Assembly: GCF_000009765.2 (NCBI RefSeq)
Contig: NC_003155.5
Span: forward strand, 310,001-374,000
Reading direction: 5' to 3'
Length of the DNA stretch: 64,000 nt
From: Streptomyces avermitilis MA-4680 = NBRC 14893
GTDB taxonomy: Bacteria; Actinomycetota; Actinomycetes; Streptomycetales; Streptomycetaceae
The notes under the pieces are model-generated. The model was not told the DNA's origin. It saw nothing but the letters and a program-made list of their open reading frames with translations, and did not search any database. Made by a program: the position numbers and the translations under genes. Below, piece by piece: positions 8,323-16,622 of the stretch (positions are counted from its first letter, which is position 1; each line of letters begins with the position of its first letter).

Positions 8323-9066
8323 ATGTTTGAAATGCCGGTAAATCCCTTTGAGCTCTCCGAAGAAGCGCTGAGCCGAATATCTGCCGATGACTCATGGACC
8401 CCGATCGAATCAGAGATCCCAAAGGCCAACGCCAAGGTGATTCGCCATTTCCTCACTCCGGCCGAAGTGGAGGCATTCGCGACCGAACTGGCCGCCCAGT
8501 GCTTTGCCCCGGTGGGCCGAGACGGCATTGCCGCCAACTATGCAGAGGGAGATCCGGTCGCTCATCTCCGCGCCACGGCCGAATCCACATCCCTGGCGGC
8601 AGAATTCTACCGCAGGCTGCGGACGCTTCTATCGCTTGAAGTGGGATCGGACGATCCGACGGATTCGGACGGAAGGCCCTGGAGGCCGGTGGCCGTCAAT
8701 CCGCGTATGCGCTTCATCACGTACGAACACGGCGGATTCATTGTCCCGCACTACGATTCGCCCTATTTCGCCCCAGACGGAAGGCGCACTCTCCTGACGG
8801 TCGTCGTCTACCTGTCGTATGAGGCCGTGGGCGGAGAAACGCGGTTCATCGCCGATAAGCAGAACGATCTTCCCTTTGCGCAACGTGACTTCTCTGACTG
8901 GCCGCGGCTCGCGAAGCCTGAGGAAATAGTGAGTGCCCACCGCCCAGAACCGGGCGATGCGCTCCTCTTCTGGCATCGGACGCTTCACGACTCGGCCCCG
9001 CTTCTTGAGGGTACGAAAACAATACTCAGAACCGACGTGCTCTACGAGCCCGTAGATGTGCCTTGA
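8323..9066 (+). CDS. 2OG-Fe(II) oxygenase (prolyl 4-hydroxylase type)
   Basis: The 247-residue protein has the iron-binding facial triad of 2-oxoglutarate dioxygenases: His143 and Asp145 in VPHYDSPYF and the distal His222 in RTLHDSAPL. Arg236 (KTILRTDVLY) would bind the 2OG carboxylate. Enzymes of this P4Hc type use O2 and 2OG to hydroxylate a peptide side chain or small molecule. The ATG has GGAGAA about six bases before it. Base composition is clearly lower in GC than most of the window, so recent transfer is likely. The next gene follows after 148 bases on the same strand and may be cotranscribed. The substrate is unknown. Confidence 0.85.
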   Translation: MFEMPVNPFELSEEALSRISADDSWTPIESEIPKANAKVIRHFLTPAEVEAFATELAAQCFAPVGRDGIAANYAEGDPVAHLRATAESTSLAAEFYRRLRTLLSLEVGSDDPTDSDGRPWRPVAVNPRMRFITYEHGGFIVPHYDSPYFAPDGRRTLLTVVVYLSYEAVGGETRFIADKQNDLPFAQRDFSDWPRLAKPEEIVSAHRPEPGDALLFWHRTLHDSAPLLEGTKTILRTDVLYEPVDVP

Positions 9067-9214
9067 GCAGCGGCAAGGCCACCGTCGCGTTGTCCCTCAC
9101 CCCGGAGACCGACGTCCGGCACGCCGTGATCGCCCACCTCCGAGCCGGGCGGCATCGGGCCCTGCCCGCGGCCGGACATCGAATCCACTCGCACCGAACG
9201 GCAGGGAGAGCAGC

Positions 9215-10099
9215 ATGACCAACGGGAGGATCCACACCGACTGGGTGGAGACGGTGTCTCAGGACGGCCTGCACCTGATGCAGACGCGCTTGGAGGTGAG
9301 AGTTCCTACGTCTGAGGGTCGCAAGTTCATCACCTGCGGTCTGGCCCGGAAGACGTATGTGGTGAAAGACGGTATTGCTTGTCGGGTTTCGTCCTACGCA
9401 CTCGGCCGCGACCTGGGCAGCCCGGGCAACTACGACTTCGAGATCGTTTCTGCGACGGGGGGCCCTCCGATCCGGAGGTTCTTCAACTGGGACGGCGTGC
9501 CGGCCGAGATACTCGAGGGCGCTCTCTTCGACGCGCATGAGGGGCTTGACGATGGCGAGTACATCGTCCGGATCGCGGCGGGAATGACGACCAGCTGGGA
9601 CAGCGGGACGGGACAGAGCATCGAGCTCCATGTCCCGTGCCACGAACTCGCATTCGTCGTGGTGGGATCCGCACCGCAGGAGGTGCGCGCGCGTACCGGC
9701 GGCCCGTGGGCGGCGCGGCCCTCCGTGGAGATCCCCGTGGTCGATTGGCGCGATCAGCCCACGGCGGAGGCGGCATGGGAGGCCTACCTGAACGGGAGCA
9801 GAATCAGTCTGGATGCCTACGGGATCTTCTCCCCGCAGCATCTGATGAGGAATCAACGGGATACCGCTCTGGAGATTCTCCGGAGCGAGGGCTACGCCAT
9901 ACCGCGAACCCCGGAACCCGCCGAGACGCCTGGGACCTGGCTGGGCCACTGGGGTGGAGCATGGATGCCGGCCGATGTACTCGCGGCCCTTCACACCGTG
10001 CCGGACGACACCGCGCAACGTGCGTGGTATCAGGGAGCGAAGGAATCCCTGGACATCGCATGGGATATGCACCTCCTGTGGACCACCGACGTGTTCTGA
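9215..10099 (+). CDS. conserved-looking protein, unknown function
   Basis: The 294-residue product has no signal peptide or membrane segment. The N-terminal half is rich in beta-strand-like segments (VETVSQDGLHLMQTRLEVRV). The C-terminal half contains a helical, Trp-rich part (GTWLGHWGGAWMPADVLAAL). AGGGAGAG precedes the ATG. It directly follows the 2OG oxygenase gene on the same strand, so it could be its substrate or partner, but this is inference from position. I do not recognise the family. Confidence 0.65.
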   Translation: MTNGRIHTDWVETVSQDGLHLMQTRLEVRVPTSEGRKFITCGLARKTYVVKDGIACRVSSYALGRDLGSPGNYDFEIVSATGGPPIRRFFNWDGVPAEILEGALFDAHEGLDDGEYIVRIAAGMTTSWDSGTGQSIELHVPCHELAFVVVGSAPQEVRARTGGPWAARPSVEIPVVDWRDQPTAEAAWEAYLNGSRISLDAYGIFSPQHLMRNQRDTALEILRSEGYAIPRTPEPAETPGTWLGHWGGAWMPADVLAALHTVPDDTAQRAWYQGAKESLDIAWDMHLLWTTDVF

Positions 10100-10259
10100 C
10101 CGGGCCCGCGCTCCGTCCATGACCACCGTGGCGGGCCGTCGGCAGTCACCCTGCACCGAGGTGCCGAGTACCGGCCGCGGCCCGGTCCGCCTCCGGCCTG
10201 ACTGCCGGTCGCGGCCCGGGCGAGGATGTACGGCAGCACCAGAAGGTGCGCCCGCGAGG

Positions 10260-10471
10260 TTGCGCCAGCGCGGCATCCGCCACCGCATCGCCCGCAGGGG
10301 AATCGAGTCCTCGCAGCGGCTCGGACGCCACCGCTGGACCATAGAACGACCATGGCCTGGCTCGCCGGCTACCGCCGACTCCACCGCCGCGACGAACGCA
10401 AGGCCGAACGCTTCCTCGCCTTCACCAGCCCGGCCCGCACCCTCATCTGCTACCGCAGACTCGCCAAATGA
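10260..10471 (+). pseudogene. second IS5-family transposase fragment
   Basis: The reading starts at LRQRGIRHRIARRGIESSQR, changes frame near 10345, and continues as MAWLAGYRRLHRRDERKAER to YRRLAK. It is the same transposase type and the same C-terminal end as the fragment at 6.9-7.4 kb, with the same following bases (CCAAATGAGATGA). Only about 70 codons remain. Confidence 0.8.
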
Positions 10472-10638
10472 GATGACCTCTTTAGTGTTGCCGAATGACG
10501 TCTCCGGACGAGCCGGTTCCGCAAGATCGAGCGGATCAGTTTCGAGATCCACGACGGCGGGTTCTCCGCCATCGACCTCACCGCCCGCCACCCGCGCACC
10601 GGCGAGCTGCTGTCATGGGGCAAACCCTCGCCGCCGCC

Positions 10639-10959
10639 GGCGGACTTCAGCGCGACCTCCAGCGCGAGCTGACCTATGACGGGCTACGCGCCGCCGAGGC
10701 CAAGGGCAGCAAGGGCGGACGCCGCCCCGCCGTGGCGGCCGCGAAAGCCGAGACCGTGCGCACCGCATACCTGGAAGGCCGCTCAATCGCCGCCCTCGCG
10801 CGCGACCACGGCGTCAGCCGCGGCGCGATCCGCACGGCCATCGCCGACCTCCAACACCTTGGCGAGATGGAGTGGATCGGGCCCGTGGGTCAGGGCCTCT
10901 TCGGCGCGACGGACGGCGGGCGCCCCTCGCAAGCCGCCGCCCACGCCGGCCTAGTGTGA
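10639..10959 (+). pseudogene. serine recombinase (resolvase), C-terminal fragment
   Basis: The segment RDLQRELTYDGLRAAEAKGS, followed by KGGRRPAV and an HTH region (SIAALARDHGVSRGAIRTAI), is the C-terminal part of a small serine recombinase of the Tn3 resolvase/invertase type. The catalytic domain with the nucleophilic Ser is missing. Just upstream (about 10519-10630), another frame reads FRKIERISFEIHDGGFSAID, from an unrelated and unassigned gene, so this is a recombination junction. The last 25 codons are not resolvase-like. Confidence 0.65.
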
Positions 10960-10978
10960 TGCGCCGGAAGTCACGGTC

Positions 10979-11307
10979 TTAAGTTCCTTGCTGGTTCTCG
11001 GTGGCTGGCGGAGTTACCTTACTGAGGTAGTCGGTGAGGGACTTGAGGATCTCGTCGGCAGTCTTGGTCCAGGTGAAGGGCCTGGGGTTCTCGTTCCACG
11101 AGTCGATCCAGGCCCTGATGTCGTCCTCCAGCGCTTTCACGGAGGTGTGGACGCCGCGGCGGATGAGTTTGTCGGTCAGCAGGCCGAACCACCGCTCCAC
11201 CTGGTTGATCCAGGAGGAGCCGGTCGGGGTGAAGTGGAGATGGAAACGGGGGTGCTTGACCAGCCACGCCTTGATCTCGGGGGTGTTGTGGGTGGCGTTG
11301 GCCTGAG
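10979..11307 (-). pseudogene. IS630-family transposase, C-terminal fragment
   Basis: On the minus strand the frame reads ATHNTPEIKAWLVKHPRFHL, then TPTGSSWINQVERWFGLLTD and ends TENQQGT. It includes the catalytic Glu region (NQVERWF) of IS630 DDE transposases. The frame meets a stop near 11310, where the N-terminal two thirds are missing. The break coincides with the truncated start of the next pseudogene. Confidence 0.8.
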
Positions 11308-11312
11308 TGTGT

Positions 11313-12395
11313 CAGATGCCGATGAGCCCGATGAGCGAGATCCCGTCCTGGCGGCCACCGACCTGGGCCGCGCCGATGTCGAGCGCCGCAGGTTCCTCGC
11401 GGTGGCCGCCTTCAGTACCGCCGGCGTCGCCATGCCGCTCGCTCACGATCACGAGGCCACCGCCCGCATGCTCCGCGCCCGCACCGGCACATCTGTAGTC
11501 GGCGCGGAGGACGTGGACGTCGTACGCCAGATCACTGCAGCCTTCAGCGCGGCCGACGAACGCCTCGGCGGCGGCCACGGCCTGACCACCGTCACCGCCT
11601 ATCCTCCGAGGTCGCTTCCCGAGCGAAGCCATACGCCAGGCGGCGTTCGGCGCCGTGGCCGAACTCGCCTACCTGGCAGGCTGGAAACACCACGACCTCG
11701 GCCAGGAAGGCGCCGCCCAGCGCTACTACCAGGTCGGCTACCAACTCGCCTGCGAAGCCGACCCGCACGGCCACGCCGCCTGGATGATGCGCGCCCTCGC
11801 CCACCAGGCCCTCAGCCTCAAACAGCCCCACCACTGCGTCGACCTCGTCGAAGGCGCCCTCACCCGCGGCCTCGGCCACGTCGACGGCCAGACCGAAGCC
11901 CTGCTCTACATCACCCACGCCCGCGCCTACGCCGTGACCGACGAGAAGTCCGCAGCCGCCCGCGCCCTGCTCGCCGCCGAAGACGCCCTCCTGCGCGACG
12001 ACGTCCCCCAGCCCAGCTACTCCCGCGTCAGCGGCCCCGCAGCCGGCAGCGTAGCCAGCCACACCGCCCGCACCCTCACCGACCTCGCCGACCTCGCCGA
12101 CCACGCTGGCACCGAACAACAGCACCGCGACGCCCTGATCCGCTGGGACCTAAAGAAGTACAAGCGCGTCCACGCCCTCACCTACGCCGACCTCGGCGAC
12201 AGCCTCGCCGCCCAGGCCCGCGCCGACGAGGCCGTCGCCGCCTGGTCGCAAGCCCTCACCCTCATGGAAGGCATGACCTCCGACCGCACCCGCAAGGCGA
12301 TCACCTCGCTCCGCTCCCCTCTCTCTGTCTACCAGCGCCGCAAGGTGCCCGGAGCCGTCGAACTCGCCCGCCGCGCACGACAAGCGCTGGCCTAA
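11313..12395 (+). pseudogene. XRE-type regulator with TPR-like domain, truncated and frameshifted
   Basis: The first part reads DVERRRFLAVAAFSTAGVAM and AAFSAADERLGGGHGLTTVT. This is the middle of a common Streptomyces regulator class that has an N-terminal XRE HTH and C-terminal TPR-like repeats. The HTH is missing, replaced by the IS630 fragment. A deletion with frameshift at about 11605-11630 moves the reading to GRFPSEAIRQAAFGAVAELA and on through several TPR-like helices to the stop. The second part alone (from about 11620) remains open for 250 codons. A NUDIX gene follows closely, a frequent arrangement for this regulator class. Confidence 0.65.
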
Positions 12396-12431
12396 GCTGC
12401 CCATCAACCGGCCGACGAAGGGACACCAGAC

Positions 12432-12938
12432 GTGGCTCAGCGGACAACGGACGACCTGCCCAACGCCCTGCCGCCCGCCCTCGAATCCATGACCCTGCTG
12501 GTCGCCGCCGTCATCGTCCACGACCAGGCCACCAACCGCGTCGTCCTGCTCCAGCGCAGCGAGAACGCCAAATTCGCCCAGGGCATGTGGGACCTCCCCG
12601 TCGGCAAGAGCGAACCCGGCGAGCCCATCACCGAAACCGCTGTACGCGAGTTGCACGAAGAGACCGGCCTGACCGTGAAGCCGGAGGCCCTCATGGTCGC
12701 CCACATCATCCACGGCTCCTGGGGCGTCGAGGCTCCCAACGGCTTTCTGACCGTCGTCTTCGCCACCCACGAATGGACCGGCGAACCCGAAAACCGCGAA
12801 CCACGCAAGCACTCCCAGGTTCGCTGGGTTGACGCCGACGCCATCCCCGAGGAGTGCGTGGACACCACCGCCAGCGCCCTCCACCACTATCTGTCCGGAG
12901 GAGCCCAGGTGTCACTGGACGGATGGCTCCCAAAGTAG
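12432..12938 (+). CDS. NUDIX hydrolase
   Basis: The 168-residue protein carries a complete NUDIX box at residues 58-80. Gly58 and Glu64 fit the GX5E start, and the motif ends RELHEETGL with the catalytic Glu76 and Glu77. NUDIX enzymes cleave nucleoside diphosphates linked to another moiety, with Mg2+. The GTG start has AGGGA in front. It sits 36 bases after the broken TPR regulator. In Streptomyces such pairs often appear together, but the substrate is unknown. Length and domain are normal and the gene looks intact. Confidence 0.88.
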   Translation: MAQRTTDDLPNALPPALESMTLLVAAVIVHDQATNRVVLLQRSENAKFAQGMWDLPVGKSEPGEPITETAVRELHEETGLTVKPEALMVAHIIHGSWGVEAPNGFLTVVFATHEWTGEPENREPRKHSQVRWVDADAIPEECVDTTASALHHYLSGGAQVSLDGWLPK

Positions 12939-13013
12939 TCACGGCGTAGCCCGCCAGTCATCCAACCTGCGACCGCGCGACGTACCAAGCGAAGTCGTGG
13001 GCGGCTCTGGGGT

Positions 13014-13400
13014 GTGCACGCACTGCTGATACTCCACGCTGCGGGCTACCGGTGGGAGGTGGTCGACTCGCTTGCAGCGCTTCGGCTGGCAGTTCCCGGC
13101 CGAAGCGCTGCATACACCGCTCGCTCACGCGTCACGCCTCTCGGTGTGCGAGAGTCGATCACCGCCCGCGACCAGTCCAGCTTCTTCGCGGCCCGCAGCT
13201 TTCTCAGCAGCACTACGTGCAGTTCGTCCCACCACGCCGCCCGCCTCCTCCAGGCCCAGCAGGACGGCACCGACGAGGACGACCTCCGCCAGATCGCCGC
13301 CGAAGCGCTCGGCGAGGTCTACTTCCGCGACAACGGCCGCCGCGCCCAGAGCCTCGAAGTGAAACTCACCGACCTCGTCGACCTCAAGTTCGAGCTGTAG
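13014..13400 (+). CDS. hypothetical protein, start uncertain
   Basis: The 128-codon frame has a convincing C-terminal half: SSHHAARLLQAQQDGTDEDD, then LRQIAAEALGEVYFRDNGRR, ending DLVDLKFEL. The N-terminal half is Arg/Ala-rich and contains a perfect inverted repeat, so the real gene may begin later or have been joined to foreign sequence. No family is recognised. Confidence 0.35.
   Translation: MHALLILHAAGYRWEVVDSLAALRLAVPGRSAAYTARSRVTPLGVRESITARDQSSFFAARSFLSSTTCSSSHHAARLLQAQQDGTDEDDLRQIAAEALGEVYFRDNGRRAQSLEVKLTDLVDLKFEL
13074..13111. repeat. 13-bp perfect inverted repeat
   Basis: GCAGCGCTTCGGC and its exact complement flank a 12-base loop. There is no T run, so it is not a standard terminator. 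It may be a protein-binding site or an old element end. Confidence 0.6.
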
Positions 13401-13713
13401 GCAAGGCAGTACGGCGGCTGCGGCTGTTGAGGCAGGATCGGGTGTGCCCGCCGGGCTGTGCGTGTGGAGCCGGTGCGGTGCGGACGTGGGCGGCTGAAGA
13501 CCCAGCGCAGCACTTCCTGGTCCACCAGGGGGCGTTCTGTGCGGGCCAGTGCGGTGCGGACGTGGGCGGTCAGCTGGGCCCAGGCGCGGAAGTTGCCGTG
13601 TGCGGCATGGCGGTCTTCGTGCGGCTACGCGAGGACGTGAACGTGGAGCATGTCCCCGCCTTCGGCGCCCGAGCCTGACCGGACGCCGACCGTCGCCTCA
13701 ATCTGTCGCGCGC
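13401..13713. other. no assignable gene
   Basis: A minus-strand frame contains HGNFRAWAQLTAHVRTALAR followed by a plausible helix, which could be a gene fragment, but neither end is defined. The direct repeat GCGGTGCGGACGTGGGCGG occurs twice (about 13477 and 13550). Confidence 0.4.
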
Positions 13714-14121
13714 TTACGCGTCGTCCTCTTGGCCCTGCGTCGGAACTTCGGCGCCGGCGCCGTTCTCCCCGGCTGGCATGGGCGTGGGCACGGCGGTGGA
13801 ATCGCACCCGCGGCCGCGCACCCTGTTGTAGAGCTGGGTCCCGGCGATGCTCACACTCGCGGCGACGATGGCGCCCTGCGCGCGGCCGATGAGGAGGCCC
13901 TGCGCGCGGCCCATGGCGATGCCCTGCGCGCGGCCGATTAGGGCCCCCTGCATGCGGTAGAAGGCCCGCAGTGCTGCGGGCCCGCCTCGCTTCCCGGCTT
14001 CCTTGGTCAACTCCGTGTAGACGCTGGTCACGCTCTGCCTCACCTGATTTCGCTCGCCCAGGAACAAGACCGATGTTCGCAGCAATGCCCCCGGGATGTC
14101 GGGCAGTTCAGCAAATGCCAC
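13714..14121 (-). CDS. protein with GRAQG repeats, unknown function
   Basis: The 135-residue product has a charged N-terminal helix (TSVYTELTKEAGKRG). Three repeats of about nine residues built on IGRAQG / MGRAQG follow (about residues 61-83), then a hydrophobic AIVAASVSIAGTQ segment. The tail is acidic and Pro-rich. The repeats alternate small, hydrophobic and basic residues and could form a glycine-zipper-like membrane segment. The GTG start is accepted because the frame is well defined. I do not recognise the family; the repeat is the notable feature. Confidence 0.5.
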   Translation of the reverse strand: MAFAELPDIPGALLRTSVLFLGERNQVRQSVTSVYTELTKEAGKRGGPAALRAFYRMQGALIGRAQGIAMGRAQGLLIGRAQGAIVAASVSIAGTQLYNRVRGRGCDSTAVPTPMPAGENGAGAEVPTQGQEDDA

Positions 14122-14326
14122 GCTTCACGGTGATGGGGCTACCTGAGATTTCAGAGATCCCCATCACGCCCTCCAGGAACTGCTCGCACTCCGCCTGGTC
14201 TCGCCGAGACCAGCCCGTCCCCGCACTCCCCGCGCAGAAGGCAACCCCCTCTTCGGCCCTCTCGGCTCGTGCAGCTGCCGCAGGCGTGCGGGCCCGGCTG
14301 TCAGTGCTGTGGGCGAGGATCACTCC

Positions 14327-15121
14327 ATGGCCAGCCTCGACGAACTGCCCCCATACCGACGCGCGCAGTTGCTGTGGCGCTGGGCGCACGAGGGGGTGGC
14401 GTTCGTCGAGCACTTGGTCTTCGACGCCGCGAAGGAACCCTGCTGCCTGCCCTCTCCCCCGCCGGGGCCGCCGGGCAGGACCGTCGCGGTGCCCGGTGAC
14501 GACGGCCGGTTCCACCTCGAGCGTGCGGGCCTGATGCTGTGCGGGCAGGCCGAGGCCACCGGCGCCTGGGGCCACCGTCAGCACTGCGGGTGGGTCGAGC
14601 GGTGGGACGGGCCGCAGGAGTGGAGAGGCGGCCGCGATGACGGCACGTCGGTCTGGGGCTCCCTCATCGTCGAGTGGCCGGTGCGGGCGAGCGGCCCGGG
14701 CGTGGACCCGGGCAGCGTCGACCGGCCCGAGCGCTGCCCCGGCGGCGCGTACGAGCTGCTGCACCTGTGGCCTCCCCGCCCGGCCCGTACGGCATCCGTC
14801 CGGCGCCTGCGTGCCGCGCTGGTCGACGCGCTCGGCCCCGACTGCCATCTGTGCGGCCTGTACCCCGGGGCGATGGTCGACCATGACCACCAGACAGGTC
14901 GGGTGCGGGGACTGCTGTGCGCTTACTGCAACCGGCTCTTGGAGGAATGCCCGCACCTCACCGACTGCCCCAGGGCCGACTATCTGCTCGCGCCCCCGGC
15001 CGACGCGCTGAACCTCATGTACCCGGCCGGCCAGCAGTGGCGGCCCAAGGAATCCACGCGCCTGCGGGTGATTGAGCAGCTGGGGTTCGATCCGTTCGAG
15101 GACCTGCGCCCGCCCTTGTAG
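14327..15121 (+). CDS. endonuclease VII-like HNH protein
   Basis: The 264-residue protein ends in a recombination endonuclease VII domain (PF02945 type, about residues 158-225). Cys173 and Cys176 (CHLCG) pair with Cys198 and Cys201 (CAYCN) to form a zinc site. VDHDHQTG (His186, Asp187, His188) is the catalytic stretch, followed by VRGLLC. The N-terminal 150 residues have no recognised fold but contain ordered Trp-rich segments. GAGGA precedes the ATG. Phage endonuclease VII resolves branched DNA; plasmid and phage homologues may act in packaging or defence. The gene appears intact and stands alone. Confidence 0.75.
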   Translation: MASLDELPPYRRAQLLWRWAHEGVAFVEHLVFDAAKEPCCLPSPPPGPPGRTVAVPGDDGRFHLERAGLMLCGQAEATGAWGHRQHCGWVERWDGPQEWRGGRDDGTSVWGSLIVEWPVRASGPGVDPGSVDRPERCPGGAYELLHLWPPRPARTASVRRLRAALVDALGPDCHLCGLYPGAMVDHDHQTGRVRGLLCAYCNRLLEECPHLTDCPRADYLLAPPADALNLMYPAGQQWRPKESTRLRVIEQLGFDPFEDLRPPL

Positions 15122-15386
15122 GCGCCGACCAGACTCAGCTCTCCCTCCAGGGGCCACAAGCGGGGCACCCATGCGGGCGGTGTGCCCCTCCGCTCGACGC
15201 TGATGATCGCTGATCAGTTCCTGCGGAACACGAGTGCTTCCGGGGCCGGTTGGGCCGCCTCGGAGGCGCCTTGTCGGGGCAGCCGCGGTTGCGGTCGCAC
15301 TCCAGCCGACGGCGCTGCGCGAACAGTTGGCCGCCGTCACCGTCAGGAACGGGAGCCGGTGATGGCGGCGGGCCCGCTCTGCGAGC

Positions 15387-16067
15387 GTGGGGTCTTCTCG
15401 CTCACTTTCTTCACCTCGATGGTGTGGGGGTCCACGGCTTCGCCGGGGGCGCCTTCGCGGTACAGGCCGCTGGGGAGGCTGTCGCGGTCGTGCGGGAGGA
15501 GGAAGAAGACGCGGCGCGTGTACAGGCCGCTGTCGGGGTCGGGTTGCTTGGCTGGCCCTGCGACGCGAGGGAGGGCTGGACGCGCTCGTCGAACTGGTGC
15601 AGTGGCGGGCCGAGAACAGTGAGCAGGAGGAGGTGTGGCCGCGTGACCTGGAGCATCTGCGTGAGCTCGCCCTGGAGTTCAGGATCATGCACTTGAAGAG
15701 TGAGCTGAACGCCGCGCTGGGACGGTTCAGCATCGGCATCGGCGGCCTGGACGACCGCTACCCCACCATCCTCTCGGTGGCGTTCCTGCAGCTCTACAAC
15801 CACCTTGCCGAAGACGCCACGATCCGCGAGTGCGCCAACGAGACCTGCCGCCGGAATTTCGTACGCCAGCGCGGCCGCGCCGAGTATGGGCAGAACCGCA
15901 CCAGCGGCATTAAGTACTGCACTCGCGAGTGCGCCCGCGCTCAGGCGCAGCGCGAACTCCGCCGGCGCCGCAGACAGCAGAACTCGCCGCTCCAGCAACC
16001 ACGGTCCGAGAAGCCGGCGCCGCAGGACAGTCCGGAGGCGGTCGGCCAGGCGGGAGGCGAGCGGTGA
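15387..16067 (+). CDS. zinc-binding-like protein, N-terminus doubtful
   Basis: From about 15560 the frame is convincing: [20 protein letters not shown], then [20 protein letters not shown]. The C-terminal [20 protein letters not shown] and [12 protein letters not shown] make a C-x4-C and C-x3-C zinc-binding pattern like CGNR-type fingers. A basic tail follows. The first 50-60 codons are Arg/Gly-rich and unlike the rest. No good start exists between them, so the original N-terminus is probably lost or frameshifted. The likely role is nucleic-acid binding. A strong bidirectional terminator follows. Confidence 0.5.
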   Translation: MGSSRSLSSPRWCGGPRLRRGRLRGTGRWGGCRGRAGGGRRRGACTGRCRGRVAWLALRREGGLDALVELVQWRAENSEQEEVWPRDLEHLRELALEFRIMHLKSELNAALGRFSIGIGGLDDRYPTILSVAFLQLYNHLAEDATIRECANETCRRNFVRQRGRAEYGQNRTSGIKYCTRECARAQAQRELRRRRRQQNSPLQQPRSEKPAPQDSPEAVGQAGGER

Positions 16068-16155
16068 TCAGTCTGCGGAACCAAAACCCGGAGCGGCAAG
16101 CTCACCGGCGACCAACTCGCCTCGCTCGCGAAGCCAGCATGGACTGGGTGTAAGG

Positions 16156-16189
16156 GGTGGGTGGGCTCCGGTAATGGAGCCCACCCACC
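16156..16189. terminator. bidirectional terminator between convergent genes
   Basis: A perfect 14-bp stem (GGTGGGTGGGCTCC with its complement) encloses a GGTAAT loop. T/C-rich and A-rich flanks serve the genes converging from either side. Confidence 0.8.
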
Positions 16190-16509
16190 TACTTCTTCTT
16201 TGGGCGCCGTACGACACGCGGCGCCCGGGGAGCAGCCAGTCGAGCGATCTTGGTGTCGCTGGCCAGCAGCGCCATTCGTTCGGCCTGGTCCAACTCCTCC
16301 TGCTCAAGAACCGCCTCGGCGACATCTGGCAGGCGGTCGTCGGGGCAGGCTTTCAGGCTGGCTACCAGGCGCTTGTGCTTGGTGTCGCCCGCGCTGGGCG
16401 AGGGAAGGCCGAGGCGCTCGCACAGCGCCGGCAGTTCCTTCTCGGTGTAGCGCCTGTACTGCGTGAGGAGCACGCCGTCGATCAGACTCCGCAACCGCGC
16501 CGTGTCCAT
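16189..16509 (-). CDS. small helical protein, AbiJ N-terminal-like
   Basis: The product has about 106 residues: MDTARLRSLIDGVLLTQYRR, then ELPALCERLGLP and KHKRLVASLKACPDDRLPDV, ending in a basic PKKK tail. The order of helices and the CERLGLP-x-KxKRL pattern recall the N-terminal domains found in AbiJ-type abortive infection proteins, but this is a weak resemblance. The internal ATG was chosen because GGGGGG lies just upstream. It is divergent from a HEPN-like gene with about 110 bases between, which fits a defence-type pair. Confidence 0.5.
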   Translation of the reverse strand: MDTARLRSLIDGVLLTQYRRYTEKELPALCERLGLPSPSAGDTKHKRLVASLKACPDDRLPDVAEAVLEQEELDQAERMALLASDTKIARLAAPRAPRVVRRPKKK

Positions 16510-16622
16510 CTGGCCCCCCATCCCATGATGATGAGCGACACCCGGACACGATTCCACCCCACCCCTTCACCTTGGCCAGCAGGCAAATTCGCAGTGCGCC
16601 CGCACGCCGCCCCTCTACCTTG

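Noticed and set aside
10988..12832. Plus-strand ORF of 614 codons
   Set aside because: Only about 100 codons in the middle look like protein; the rest is a chance extension through the IS630 fragment and through the wrong frame of the TPR regulator and NUDIX genes.
14108..14300. Small minus-strand gene ending AEEGVAFCAGSAGTGW and overlapping the GRAQG gene start
   Set aside because: No start codon with a ribosome binding site and no independent support; it is the tail of the antisense ORF.
14108..15739. Minus-strand ORF of 543 codons
   Set aside because: It is antisense to the endonuclease VII gene and parts of the next gene, is Arg/Pro/Ser-rich and shows no domain. High GC content makes such shadows common.
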